Positions 1 through 8,738 are shown, numbered from the stretch's first letter. The stretch: DNA of 46,710 nucleotides from Myxococcus sp. CA023 (GCF_010998615.1 NZ_JAAEAH010000075.1:1-46710), one strand, 5' to 3'. The notes: generated by a model not told the origin, from the letters alone. Numbers and translations: made by a program.

Positions 1-29
1 TTTTTCATCCCCCCGCTGGAGCGCACGCC

Positions 30-584
30 ATGAACCCGCCCGTCCCGAGCCTGACCGACACCACCCTCGTCGCCGACCTGAATGCCCGGCTCCGGGACGT
101 GCCGGACTTCCCCAAGCCCGGCATCGTCTTCAAGGACATCACCCCCGTGCTGGCGGACCCGCGCCTGTTCGGCCGCGTCATCAACGCCATGTCGGCGCCC
201 TTCCGGGGCCAGCACGTCACGAAGGTGGTGGGCGTGGAGGCCCGAGGCTTCCTGCTGGGCGCCCCCATCGCGCTGGCGCTCAACGCGGGCTTCGTGCCGG
301 CGCGCAAGCCCGGGAAGCTGCCTCACCGCTCGGTGGTGGAGCGCTACTCGCTGGAGTACGGCTCCGACGGCGTGGAGATGCACGAAGACGCCATCCTCCA
401 GGGGGAGCGGGTGCTCGTCGTGGATGACGTGCTGGCCACGGGAGGCACGGCGGAGGCCACCGCGAGGCTCGTGTCCCGGCTCGGCGGCGAACTGGTGGGC
501 TTCAGCTTCCTCCTCAGCTTGGACTTCCTCGAAGGCCCCAACCGCCTCGGGCGCGAGCGCGTGACGACGCTGCTGACCTTCTGA
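30..584 (+). CDS. apt: Adenine phosphoribosyltransferase
   Basis: Cytosolic purine-salvage enzyme that converts adenine and PRPP to AMP and pyrophosphate. The 184-residue product is of normal family length. The PRPP-binding loop VLVVDDVLATGGTAEA lies at residues 128-143, and the N-terminal half carries the family segments DFPKPGIVFKDITPVL (26-41) and GVEARGF (68-74). The ATG at 30 is the first in-frame start after the window edge region and gives the usual short N-terminus. The next gene starts about 190 bp downstream on the same strand and is unrelated, so apt is probably monocistronic. Identification is secure. Confidence 0.95.
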   Translation: MNPPVPSLTDTTLVADLNARLRDVPDFPKPGIVFKDITPVLADPRLFGRVINAMSAPFRGQHVTKVVGVEARGFLLGAPIALALNAGFVPARKPGKLPHRSVVERYSLEYGSDGVEMHEDAILQGERVLVVDDVLATGGTAEATARLVSRLGGELVGFSFLLSLDFLEGPNRLGRERVTTLLTF

Positions 585-770
585 TGTGAACGTCTCCTGT
601 AGGGTCATCTCGGGAATGCAAGAGCAGGATACTGCGCGAAACACGAATTAATTGAGGCAGCGACCCTCCGTCCGACCGGAACGGCCCCTGCCGTGTTGCC
701 TGCTGACATGCGGGCCGGGCCTGCGCACCCTCCAACGAGAACCAACCAACGCTTCCACGGAGGGGACGAC

Positions 771-1601
771 ATGCCGGAAGTACACACTCGCGGCGGCGCC
801 CGCATCCGCTACGACGACGCGGGTCAGGGCGAGCCCGCGCTTCTCTTCATCCCAGGGTGGTGCACCACCCGAGCGAGCTTCCAGAAGCTGATTCCCCGCT
901 GCTCCGCCTTCCGCCGTGTCCTGTCCGTGGACATCCGGGGGCACGGCGAGTCCGAAGGTGGAGGCGCCGACTTCGACAGCACCACGGTGCTGGAGGACCT
1001 GCTCGCGGTCGTGGAGGCCAGCGGCGCGCGGCACATCGTCCCCGTGGCCATGTCCCACGCGGGCTGGTGGGCGCTCGACCTGCGACGGGCGTTGGGCCCC
1101 GAGCGTGTGCCGCGGATGGTGCTGCTGGACTGGATTGCCACCGAGCCCACCCCGGCCGTCCTCCGCGCCGTGCGCGGGCTCCAGACGGAGCGCTGGAGCC
1201 AAGTGCGAGACGGCCTGCTCCAGGGCTGGATGGAGGGGCTCGACGACGATGCCATCCGCCGCTTCGTGCGCGACGACATGGGCGCGTTCGACGAGGCCAT
1301 GTGGGCCCGGGCCGGGCGGGAGATTGAAGCGGCCTACGCCCGCGAGGGCTCTCCGCTGCGAGCGCTCGCGGCGCTGGAGCCCATGCCGCTCACGATGCAC
1401 CTGTACTCGCGGCCGGAGTCACACGACTACCTGGCGGCGCAGGTGGACTTCGGCGCGGAGCATCCGGGCTTTCACGTGCTGAAGCTCCCCGCCACCAGCC
1501 ACTTCCCGGCGCTGGAGGTGCCGGCGATGGTGGCCGCGGGCATCGAGGCGCTCGTCTCCGCGCGAGAGGTCCCCATCCACGCCAGCGCTATTCCTGCCTG
1601 A
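771..1601 (+). CDS. Alpha/beta-hydrolase-fold protein resembling Hod-type cofactor-free 2,4-dioxygenases
   Basis: A 276-residue alpha/beta-hydrolase-fold protein. Seen: the oxyanion region FIPGWCTT near 26-33, RGHGES at 56-61, a nucleophile elbow MSHAGW (94-99) in place of GxSxG, Asp120 in VLLDW and His244 in TSHFPA. From memory, the SHxGW elbow, the MDW segment and the THFPA histidine are hallmarks of Hod/Qdo, the cofactor-independent dioxygenases that open 3-hydroxy-4-quinolone rings with release of CO. Similarity seems to run through the cap region (ERVPRMVLLDW, GREIEAAY, REGSP). The start at 771 was chosen because GGAGGGG sits just upstream; a longer frame from 693 has no such site. It may instead be an ordinary esterase. 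The substrate is unknown. Confidence 0.7.
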   Translation: MPEVHTRGGARIRYDDAGQGEPALLFIPGWCTTRASFQKLIPRCSAFRRVLSVDIRGHGESEGGGADFDSTTVLEDLLAVVEASGARHIVPVAMSHAGWWALDLRRALGPERVPRMVLLDWIATEPTPAVLRAVRGLQTERWSQVRDGLLQGWMEGLDDDAIRRFVRDDMGAFDEAMWARAGREIEAAYAREGSPLRALAALEPMPLTMHLYSRPESHDYLAAQVDFGAEHPGFHVLKLPATSHFPALEVPAMVAAGIEALVSAREVPIHASAIPA

Positions 1602-1614
1602 GGCGGCGCGGGGA

Positions 1615-1755
1615 CTACCGCAGCCCCAGTGCCTCCTTCATGCCATCGGTGCGCTCCCGGGCGCGCCGCATGGCGATGCGGTTGATCTCGGGGTCCACGG
1701 GCAGCGGCATCCACGCCAGGTACCGGGCACCGGAGCCGCCTTCTTTATTCGGGCC
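1615..1755 (-). pseudogene. C-terminal remnant of an unidentified protein
   Basis: Read on the minus strand, this frame ends with a protein-like tail (ARYLAWMPLPVDPEINRIAM, then further charged residues and TAG at 1617-1615). No start codon with a ribosome-binding site is evident and the upstream sequence is taken over by the tetR promoter. It looks like the 3' end of a lost gene, or a very small protein starting at the internal ATG. I do not recognise the family. Confidence 0.3.
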
Positions 1756-1778
1756 CTCGTCCCCAGGGGCAGGTGGGA

Positions 1779-1807
1779 TTGACGCCCTTGTCTGCCCTGT
1801 TTATAAG
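1779..1807 (+). promoter_or_regulatory. Sigma-70-type promoter of the tetR operon
   Basis: TTGACG (1779-1784), a 17-bp spacer and TATAAG (1802-1807) match the housekeeping consensus at 5/6 positions in each box. The predicted transcript begins around 1813-1815, inside the palindrome that follows, giving a leader of about 22 nt before the ATG at 1836. Confidence 0.6.
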
Positions 1808-1824
1808 TTGGTCAAACAACCAAC
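1807..1824 (+). promoter_or_regulatory. TetR-type operator palindrome
   Basis: Perfect inverted repeat GTTGGT-CAAACA-ACCAAC overlapping the last base of the -10 box and the expected transcription start. TetR-family repressors commonly bind sites of this size beside their own gene, so autorepression is the natural reading. Binding is inferred. Confidence 0.55.
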
Positions 1825-1835
1825 AAACACACCCC

Positions 1836-2444
1836 ATGCCCCGTCCATCCAACACCGAGGAGCGCCGTCAGCAGATTGTCGCGGGCCTGCTGAAGGTCAT
1901 GTCGGAACGCGGTTACGAGCGCGCTTCCATTAGCGAAATCGCGAAGGCGGCGGCGTTGAGCCCAGGGCTGGTGCACTACCACTTCAACGGCAAGCAGGAG
2001 ATTCTCCTCACGCTGGTGGAGCAGCTCGCGGCGCAGGCGCGGCAGCGGGTGGCGACGCGGCTGGAACGGGTGAAGGGCCCGGACGCCCGAGCCCGCGTGG
2101 ATGCCTTCGTGGAGGCCTTCCTCGCCACGGGCGACGACGCGGCCCCGGCGGCCGTCGCGAGCTGGGTCACCATCAGCGCGGAGGCCATCCGGCAGCCCGA
2201 GGTACGAGCCATCTACGAGCAGGTGGTGCGCGCCGACCTGGAGCACCTGACGTCGCTCGTCGCCGCCGTGGTGGGACGGCGCAAGGCGCCCGCGCTGGCG
2301 GCCGGGCTGTTCGCCGCCGTGCAGGGCTACTTCGTGCTCGCCGCCAGCGTCCCGGGACTGGTCCCCGCGGGCTCCGCCGCCAGCACGGTGAAGCGCATGG
2401 CCGCGGGGCTGCTGGACCCGGCCGGCGCGAAGGAGGACGCATGA
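1836..2444 (+). CDS. TetR/AcrR-family transcriptional regulator
   Basis: A 202-residue one-component repressor. The N-terminal helix-turn-helix spans about residues 12-60, with ASISEIAKAAALSPGLVHYH at 30-49 followed by F-NGK-EIL. The remaining three-quarters is the helical ligand/dimer domain, with a BetI-like C-terminal look. The start at 1836 matches the usual length; an upstream in-frame ATG at 1773 would lie in the promoter. There is little Shine-Dalgarno sequence before the start. The gene overlaps the transporter by 4 bp (ATGA), so it probably controls the downstream MFS-CoaD-MBL genes and itself through the palindrome at 1807-1824. The ligand is unknown. Confidence 0.85.
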   Translation: MPRPSNTEERRQQIVAGLLKVMSERGYERASISEIAKAAALSPGLVHYHFNGKQEILLTLVEQLAAQARQRVATRLERVKGPDARARVDAFVEAFLATGDDAAPAAVASWVTISAEAIRQPEVRAIYEQVVRADLEHLTSLVAAVVGRRKAPALAAGLFAAVQGYFVLAASVPGLVPAGSAASTVKRMAAGLLDPAGAKEDA

Positions 2445-3652
2445 GGACGGCAACGAAGCTGGGGCTCCTCTCCAGCCTCTACCTGTCACAGGGGCTTCCC
2501 TTCGGTTTCTTCACCCAGGCCCTGCCCGTGCTGCTGCGCCATCAAGGCCTGTCGTTGCCTTCCATCGGACTGGCGCACCTGCTGGCGCTGCCCTGGGCGC
2601 TCAAGTTCCTCTGGGCCCCGCCCATGGACCGGCACGGTTCGGCGAAGTGGGGCCGGCGGCGCGGCTACATCCTGCCACTGCAGTGCCTGTCGTCGGGGCT
2701 CCTGCTCGCGCTCGCGCTCCCCGAAGGAGGCCTGGACATGCGGCTGCTGATGGCCGCGGTGCTGGGCATCAACCTCCTGGCCGCCACGCAGGACGTGGCC
2801 ACCGACGGGCTGGCGGTGGACCTGCTCGCGCCGGCCGAGCGCGGCTGGGGCAACGGCATCCAGGTGGCGGCCTACCGCGTCGGGATGATTCTGGGCGGAG
2901 GCGTGATGCTCGCTGTCTTCGACGCGGTGGGCTGGCGCCCCACGTTCCTCGCGTTGGGCACACTGCTGCTCCTGGCCACCGTGCCCGTTGCCCTCTTCCG
3001 CGAGCCCCCCACCGCGCCACCACCCGCGCAGAGCCTGGGCCTGCGATGGTGGCTGAAGCGTCCGGGGGCCGCCGCGTGGCTCACGCTGCTCGTCGTCTAC
3101 AAGGCGGGCGAAGCCCTGGCCACCGGGATGCTGCGCACCTTCCTGGTCGACGAGGGCCTGTCGCTGACGACCATCGGTTGGCTGTTGGGCGGCGTGGGCT
3201 TCACCGCGGGACTCGTGGGGGCGCTGCTGGGAGGCGGTTTGGTGGTGCGGCTCGGACGGCGACGGGCGTTGCTCGTCTTCGGAGGCATCCAGGCCGGCGC
3301 GGTACTGCTCTACGCACTGGCGGCTCGAGGCCCCACGTCCCTGCCCCTGCTCACCCTCGTCTGCGGCGTCGAGTACGTGGCCAGCGGCATGGCCACCGCG
3401 GCCGTCTTCACCGCGATGATGGACGCCTGCCGGCCGGACCACGCCGCCACGGACTACACCGTGCAGGCGTCCCTGGTGGTGCTGGCCACGGGTGCCGCCG
3501 CCGCGCTGAGTGGCTTTAGCGCCCAGGCCCTTGGCTATGCCGGCCACTTCACGCTGGCCGCGTTCCTGTGCGCGGCGGGCACGCTGTACGCCGCGCTCGC
3601 CTTCCCCCCGCCCCGGAGCCAGGCCTCCGAGGCCGCTCCCGAGGTGTCGTGA
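2441..3652 (+). CDS. MFS transporter, AmpG/RhtX-like
   Basis: A 403-residue inner-membrane protein with about 12 hydrophobic segments, the expected length for the major facilitator superfamily. The N-terminus (SLYLSQGLPFGFFTQALPVL, 12-31, then W-LKFLWAPPMDR near 50) resembles AmpG-type permeases and the RhtX/FptX siderophore-importer branch. In the first case the cargo would be a muropeptide, in the second a siderophore; the sequence does not decide. It starts inside the stop of the TetR gene and its own stop overlaps the coaD start by one base, so translation is coupled. TetR-linked MFS genes are often drug or metabolite transporters repressed by the neighbour. Confidence 0.8.
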   Translation: MRTATKLGLLSSLYLSQGLPFGFFTQALPVLLRHQGLSLPSIGLAHLLALPWALKFLWAPPMDRHGSAKWGRRRGYILPLQCLSSGLLLALALPEGGLDMRLLMAAVLGINLLAATQDVATDGLAVDLLAPAERGWGNGIQVAAYRVGMILGGGVMLAVFDAVGWRPTFLALGTLLLLATVPVALFREPPTAPPPAQSLGLRWWLKRPGAAAWLTLLVVYKAGEALATGMLRTFLVDEGLSLTTIGWLLGGVGFTAGLVGALLGGGLVVRLGRRRALLVFGGIQAGAVLLYALAARGPTSLPLLTLVCGVEYVASGMATAAVFTAMMDACRPDHAATDYTVQASLVVLATGAAAALSGFSAQALGYAGHFTLAAFLCAAGTLYAALAFPPPRSQASEAAPEVS

Positions 3653-4149
3653 TGACCATCGCCGTCTACGCCGGCAGCTTCGACCCCGTCACCGCCGGCC
3701 ATATGTCCGTCGTCCGGCAGGCAGCCCGCCTCTTCGGCCACGTCGTCGTGGTGGTGGCCGTCAACCCGGACAAGGAGAGCCTGCTGTCCGCCGACGAGCG
3801 CGTGGCCCTCCTGCGTGAAGCCGTGGCGCACCACCCCAACGTCACCGTGGCCCGCACGCAGGGGCTCATCGTCGACTTCGCGCGGGACATTGGCGCCAGC
3901 GTCCTGCTGCGCGGCGTGCGCGGTGCCACGGATGCCCAGTTCGAGACGACGCTGGCGCAGAACAACCGCGCGCTGGCGCCCGAGCTGTCCACCCTCTTCC
4001 TTCCAGCCGAAGCCCACCTGGCCGAGGTGAGCAGCAGCGGACTCAAGGCGCGCGTGGCGCGCGGCGAGGACGTTTCCGCCTTCTGTCCACCGGCCGTCGC
4101 GGCGAAGCTTCGGGAGCGACTCGACCCTTCCCTCCGGAGCCTGCCTTGA
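3652..4149 (+). CDS. coaD: Pantetheine-phosphate adenylyltransferase (CoaD-like)
   Basis: Fourth step of coenzyme A synthesis: transfers AMP from ATP to 4'-phosphopantetheine. The 165-residue product has the nucleotidyltransferase signature YAGSFDPVTAGH (6-17), VLLRGVR in the middle and a C-terminal VSSSGLKARVARGEDVSAF in place of the usual ISSS-LV-E segment. The start at 3652 overlaps the preceding stop by one base and leaves no extra N-terminal residues; a longer frame would read through the MFS gene. Sitting in a TetR-controlled transporter operon is unusual for a housekeeping gene, so it may be a second, specialised copy. Whether the genome has another coaD cannot be seen here. Confidence 0.8.
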   Translation: MTIAVYAGSFDPVTAGHMSVVRQAARLFGHVVVVVAVNPDKESLLSADERVALLREAVAHHPNVTVARTQGLIVDFARDIGASVLLRGVRGATDAQFETTLAQNNRALAPELSTLFLPAEAHLAEVSSSGLKARVARGEDVSAFCPPAVAAKLRERLDPSLRSLP

Positions 4150-4892
4150 GCCTGTCCTTCATCACCCTTGGCATCGGCGACGCCTTCTCCGCCCTGCGCT
4201 ATTCGTCCTGTTTCGCCGTGGAGGCGGAGGACCAGGTCCTACTCGTGGACTGCCCGCATCCCATCCGGAAGATGATGCGCGAAGCGTCCGAGTCCTCCGG
4301 CGTGCCCCTGGACGCGGACCGCGTCAGCGCCGTGGCCCTCACCCACCTGCACGCGGACCACGCGTCGGGCCTGGAGAGCCTGGGCTACTTCTCCTTCTTC
4401 GTGCTGCAGCGGAAGCTGGAGGTGCTGGCCCACCCCACCGTCGCGGACCGGCTGTGGGAAGGCAACCTGGCCGCGGGCATGGAGTGCCTCATCGAGCGGC
4501 GCGGGGAGCCCCCCAACGACAAGCACTTCGAGGACTACTTCGTCCACACGCCGCTCTCCACGGAGACCGCCGTGCGGCACGGCCCCTTTCTCATCGAGAG
4601 CCGGATGACGTACCACCATGTGCCCACCACCGCGCTGCGCATCCACGCGGGGGGCCGCTGCCTGGGGTACAGCGCGGATACCGCCTTCGACGAGGGCCTC
4701 ATCGACTGGCTCTCCAAGGCGGACCTCATCATCCACGAGACGAACTACGGCGTGCACACGCCCTACGAGAAGCTGGCGGCGCTGCCCGCCGAGCTGCGCG
4801 CCCGGATGCGGCTCATCCACTACCCGGATGACTTCGACACCAGCGCGAGCGTCATCGAACCGCTCGCGCAGGGCCGGCGCTACAACGTCTGA
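4146..4892 (+). CDS. MBL-fold metal-dependent hydrolase (RNase Z/phosphonate-hydrolase-like)
   Basis: A 248-residue metallo-beta-lactamase-fold protein with the metal motif THLHADH (66-72), a later DTAFDEG aspartate near 178 and HETNYG near 198. The arrangement, with a short N-terminus GIGDAFSA and no lactamase or glyoxalase features, resembles the RNase Z/AtsA group. The start is TTG at 4146, overlapping the coaD stop (TTGA), which fixes it as the last gene of the coupled tetR operon. No signal peptide is seen, so it is cytosolic. The substrate is unknown. Confidence 0.75.
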   Translation: MSLSFITLGIGDAFSALRYSSCFAVEAEDQVLLVDCPHPIRKMMREASESSGVPLDADRVSAVALTHLHADHASGLESLGYFSFFVLQRKLEVLAHPTVADRLWEGNLAAGMECLIERRGEPPNDKHFEDYFVHTPLSTETAVRHGPFLIESRMTYHHVPTTALRIHAGGRCLGYSADTAFDEGLIDWLSKADLIIHETNYGVHTPYEKLAALPAELRARMRLIHYPDDFDTSASVIEPLAQGRRYNV

Positions 4893-4946
4893 GGCGCGAA
4901 CGAGCGCCCGGGAGATTCCACCCCAGGCGCCCGGTGCCGTCAGGCG

Positions 4947-6857
4947 CTACTGCGAGAAGATGACCAGCGAGTAGGGACCGATGGCGAACGACGCGTTGTG
5001 CGACAGGCCGTCCTTCGCGCCACTGTAGGCCACGGTGTCAATCGACGCCGTGTTGCCGAAGTCGCCCGAGTACCCGTTCCAGTCGCTGTTGAAGCGCGCG
5101 TACCACATGCCCCCGCGCGGGAAGCCGATGTTGTAGCTGGGGAAGTACGTGCCGCTGAAGTTGGCGACGATGACGACGTCATCCCCGGGCCCGCCGCTCT
5201 CCCAACGGTGGTACGCAATCACCTTGCCGCTGTTGTTGACGTGGTGGACGTTGACGTTGCCGCCGCGCAGGCCGCGCGTGTTGTTGAACCAGTTGCGGCG
5301 CAGACGGATGAGGTCGCGGTACAGCGTCCGAATGCCGCCGTAGGTGCTGTTCTTGCCCCAGTCCACGGGGTCCGTGTCCTGGAAGTAGCCGTCCTCGAGG
5401 AACTCCTGGCCCTGGAAGATCATCGGGATGCCAGGCGAGGTGAAGACGACGCCCGCCGCCAGCGTGGAGCGCTTCTTGGCGGCCCAGCTGCCCGCGTTGC
5501 CCGGCCAGATCTCCTCCGGGACGCGCGCCTTGCCGTTGGCCACTTCGTCGTGGCTCTCCGAGTAGATGACGCGCGCGGTGTGCCGCCCGCTGTAGCGCTG
5601 GGTGATGGCGTTGCGCACCGAGTTCATGTCACGGCCGCTGTCGTTCGACGCGATGACCGCCGCGCGGATGGCGTGCACGAAGTCGCCGCCCCACTGCGAA
5701 TCGAAGCCCGCGCCGCCCGAGGTGTCGGACGTGGCGTCGTTGGTGATGGAGTCACCACCGCCGAAGTCCTCGGCGATGCTGATCTTCCACGGCTGCGTGG
5801 CGTTGATTTCGCGGTTGATGGCGCGAAACACGCGCCACGCGTCGGGGATGGCGGTGGTGTCGCTGCCATTCTGCGTGCGCATGTACTTGGTGGCGTCCCA
5901 GCGCAGACCGTCACCCCGGAAGGAATGGGTGAGGTTCATCATCGAGTCGCGAATGTACGCGCGGACCTCGGGGCGGCCGTAGTCCGGACGGGTGTCGCCC
6001 CACGGCGTGCTCTTGCGCCAGTCGTTGTAGAAGTACTCGCCGCCCGAGCCCAGGCAGTCTCCGCTGAAGCACCACATGGGCAGGTCGCTGGGGCCGTAGT
6101 GGTTGTGCACCACGTCGAAGATGACGCCGATGCCACGCATGTGCGCCTCGTCCACGAAGCGCTTCATGTCGTTGGGGTGCCCGTAGGCGCTCTCCGGCGC
6201 GAACGGGAAGGCGGCGTTGTAGCCCCAGGAGAAGTCACCAGCGAACTCGTACGCGGGCATGACCTTGATCATGTTCGCGCCCAGGTCCCGGACGTGGTCG
6301 AGCCTGGCAATCGCGCTGTTCCAGTTGCCGGGGCCGAAGCCGGGCGAGTCGTGGAACGTGCCGACGTGCATCTCGTAGATGACCATCTCGTTGAAGCCAG
6401 GGCTGCTGTACTGCTGCGCGTTCCACCAGTACTCGCCGTGGTCGTAGATGATGCTGGAGCCGGTGGAGTTCTCCTGCCACGCCGAGCGCGGGTCCGCCCG
6501 CCACGCGTCGCTGCCCCACTGGTTGCGGGTGATGAACTTGTACTTCTGGCCCTTCACCGCGCCAGCCACATCGCCGGAGAAGTTGCCGTTGAACTCGTTG
6601 CCCAGCTCAATCCAGGTGCCCCAGCCGTTGAAATCGCCCGAGACGAACACCCGGCTCGCCATCGGCGCCCAGACGCGGAACGTGGTGCCACCCGCATAGA
6701 CGGTGGCGCCCATGCCGGGCCGCGTGGACGAACTGAGCTGCTGGCTGATGACCGCCGTCTCTTCCGTGGAACCTCGCGGCGCTTCGAGCGCGGACTCCCC
6801 ACAGCCGGCAATCACACCGGCCAGCAGGAGCGCACTCCACCTGTTGCTGTGCCTCAT
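4947..6857 (-). CDS. GH13 alpha-glucan-active lipoprotein with N-terminal CBM48-like domain
   Basis: Secreted 636-residue starch/glycogen-active enzyme. The lipoprotein signal ends LLLAGVIAGC with Cys19. Residues about 48-140 form a CBM48/branching-enzyme-type module (TTFRVWAPMASRVFVSGDFN). The catalytic barrel follows: VVHNHYGP (249-256), nucleophile Asp321 in DGLRWDAT, acid/base Glu363 in SIAEDF, Asp437 in ESHDE. A small beta domain ends the protein. The start at 6857 follows GGGAGG at about 10 nt; longer frames lack a signal. The overall design is closest to glucan branching enzymes and trehalohydrolases, so either transglycosylation or hydrolysis is possible. The GH13 fold and surface location are secure. 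Confidence 0.88.
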   Translation of the reverse strand: MRHSNRWSALLLAGVIAGCGESALEAPRGSTEETAVISQQLSSSTRPGMGATVYAGGTTFRVWAPMASRVFVSGDFNGWGTWIELGNEFNGNFSGDVAGAVKGQKYKFITRNQWGSDAWRADPRSAWQENSTGSSIIYDHGEYWWNAQQYSSPGFNEMVIYEMHVGTFHDSPGFGPGNWNSAIARLDHVRDLGANMIKVMPAYEFAGDFSWGYNAAFPFAPESAYGHPNDMKRFVDEAHMRGIGVIFDVVHNHYGPSDLPMWCFSGDCLGSGGEYFYNDWRKSTPWGDTRPDYGRPEVRAYIRDSMMNLTHSFRGDGLRWDATKYMRTQNGSDTTAIPDAWRVFRAINREINATQPWKISIAEDFGGGDSITNDATSDTSGGAGFDSQWGGDFVHAIRAAVIASNDSGRDMNSVRNAITQRYSGRHTARVIYSESHDEVANGKARVPEEIWPGNAGSWAAKKRSTLAAGVVFTSPGIPMIFQGQEFLEDGYFQDTDPVDWGKNSTYGGIRTLYRDLIRLRRNWFNNTRGLRGGNVNVHHVNNSGKVIAYHRWESGGPGDDVVIVANFSGTYFPSYNIGFPRGGMWYARFNSDWNGYSGDFGNTASIDTVAYSGAKDGLSHNASFAIGPYSLVIFSQ

Positions 6858-7099
6858 GGATGACAACCTCCCTTGGTCAGGGAGCGTCCTAGCAACCGGC
6901 GTAAATCCCGCGCAAACGGCTCTGCACGGAATCTGTAATTTTCCACCACAACTCAGCGCGTCAAACGTATCAACCGGCACACCTGCCCCCCTGTGTGACA
7001 CGCGCGTGAAGTCCCCGGTGCTCGCCATCGACGCCTGAGTGCGATACGCCCCACACGTTGCGCCCCACCCAGGGAGCGCGCTGGGGAGAGCGACGCACG

Positions 7100-8710
7100 A
7101 TGACGAAGAAGACAGCGCTGGCCCGACGTGAGGCCCTGCTCGCGTTGGCCGCGGTCCTTGCCGGCGGATGCGCCACGAGCGCCCCCTCCCCCACGTCAGC
7201 ACCGCCTTCCGGCACGGTGCGCCTGACGCTCCTTCACCTGGCGGACGTCTACCAGGTCCAGGCCGTCGAGGAAGGAAGGGGGGGCATGGCCCGCGCCGCC
7301 ACGCTGCGCAAGCAGGTGCTTCGCGAGAGCCCCCACGTCCTGACGCTGATGGGGGGCGACACGCTGTCTCCGTCCGTGGAGTCGCTGGTGGAGGTGGACG
7401 GCAAGGCGCTCAAGGGCCGGCACATGGTGGACGCGTGGAATGCGTTCGGCCTGGACTATGCGGTGCTGGGCAACCACGAGTTCGACTTCGGCGACGATGT
7501 CCTGCGTGAGCGCATTCGCGAGTCCCGCTTCACGTGGCTCGGAGCCAACGTGCAGGACGCGAAGTCCGGGGGCCTCTTCGCGGGGGTCCAGGCCTCCACG
7601 GTGCGAGAGTTGGGCGGCATCAAGCTGGGCCTCTTCGGCGTGGTGCTCCAGGAGACGAAGGGCACCACGAAGGCCGGCAAGGACACGCTCTTCGGGGACG
7701 TCTGCGAGGCGGCCCGGGGCGAGGTGGCGAAGCTGCGCGAGGCCGGCGCCCAGGTGGTGGTGGCCCTCACCCACCTGACGGCGGACCAGGACCGGGCGCT
7801 CACCCGCTGCGTCAAGGTGGACGCGGTGCTCGGGGGGCATGACCACGAGGCGCTGGAGGACCGCAGCACGGGCACGCCCATCTTCAAGGTGGCGGCGGAC
7901 GCGGTGGACCTCGGCCGGCTCACGCTGGACGTGGACGCGGCGACGGCCACGGTGCGCCAGGTGACGTGGCAGACGCTGCCGGTGACGCGGCAGGTGCCGG
8001 AGGACGCGGCCTTCAACGCGGCCATGCAGCCCTATGCCGCGCTGTTCAACCAACTGTCCGAGCACGTGGGCCGCTCCCCCGTGCCCCTGGAAGCGCGGGC
8101 CGCGTTGGTGCGCACCCAGGAGACGAACCTGGGCTCGTTCGTCGCGGATGCGTTCCGCGCGGCGGCCAGGGCGGACGTGGCGCTGGTCAACGCCGGGGCG
8201 CTGCGCGCGGACGCGGTGCTGCCCGCGGGTGGTGTCACCCGGCGGGATTTGCACGCCATCCTGCCGTACGCGGATGAGCTGGTGGTCCTGGAGGTGAAGG
8301 GGGACACGCTGCGCGCGGCGCTGGAGAACGGCGTCAGCCTCAGCCGCGAGGACTCACGGCCGGGCCGCTTTCCGCAGGTGTCCGGGCTGGAGTTCACCTT
8401 CGATTCGGACCGGCCCGCCGGACAGCGGGTGCTGGGCGTGAAGGTGGGCGGCAGGCCGTTGGACAAGGCAGCCACGTACCGGCTGGCGACGCTGAGCTTC
8501 CTCGCCAGCGGCAAGGACGGCTACGACATGCTGCGGAACCAGCCGTCCACGCCGGCCAGGGTGACGGGTAATTCGCCCCTGGACGTGCTGGCGGAGGCGT
8601 TCCGCACCGGCACGCCGTTGCCGCATGCCCAGGCGGACGGACGTATCTCCCGGCTCGGCACTGGCGCCCTGGCTCCCGACGCGCGTCAGCCACCCGCGCC
8701 GCTGAAGTAG
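7100..8710 (+). CDS. 5'-nucleotidase/2',3'-cyclic phosphodiesterase-family lipoprotein
   Basis: A 536-residue secreted UshA-family protein that removes phosphate from extracellular nucleotides or related esters. The N-terminus (ALARREALLALAAVLAGGC) contains Arg-Arg and a Cys24 lipobox, so export could be Tat- or Sec-dependent. Metallophosphatase motifs in order: LHLADVY, MGGDTLSP, LGNHEFDFG, LTHLTAD and GGHDHE; then the C-terminal nucleotidase domain (GSFVADAFRAAA, LPYADELVVLEVKG, SGKDGYDML). In the first motif the usual DxH is DVY, so one metal-coordinating His is Tyr; I recall this substitution from a related subfamily. The ATG at 7100 gives a clean signal peptide. Divergent from the GH13 gene. 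Confidence 0.85.
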   Translation: MTKKTALARREALLALAAVLAGGCATSAPSPTSAPPSGTVRLTLLHLADVYQVQAVEEGRGGMARAATLRKQVLRESPHVLTLMGGDTLSPSVESLVEVDGKALKGRHMVDAWNAFGLDYAVLGNHEFDFGDDVLRERIRESRFTWLGANVQDAKSGGLFAGVQASTVRELGGIKLGLFGVVLQETKGTTKAGKDTLFGDVCEAARGEVAKLREAGAQVVVALTHLTADQDRALTRCVKVDAVLGGHDHEALEDRSTGTPIFKVAADAVDLGRLTLDVDAATATVRQVTWQTLPVTRQVPEDAAFNAAMQPYAALFNQLSEHVGRSPVPLEARAALVRTQETNLGSFVADAFRAAARADVALVNAGALRADAVLPAGGVTRRDLHAILPYADELVVLEVKGDTLRAALENGVSLSREDSRPGRFPQVSGLEFTFDSDRPAGQRVLGVKVGGRPLDKAATYRLATLSFLASGKDGYDMLRNQPSTPARVTGNSPLDVLAEAFRTGTPLPHAQADGRISRLGTGALAPDARQPPAPLK

Positions 8711-8738
8711 GACGGGGCGCGGCGCTCAAGGCGCCGTC
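8711..8738. terminator. Hairpin between convergent genes
   Basis: GACG/CGTC and GCGC/GCGC arms with a small bulge fold around a 10-nt loop directly after the nucleotidase stop, overlapping the last codons of the convergent YdcF-like gene. It could end transcription in both directions. There is no T-run, so this is weak. Confidence 0.35.
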
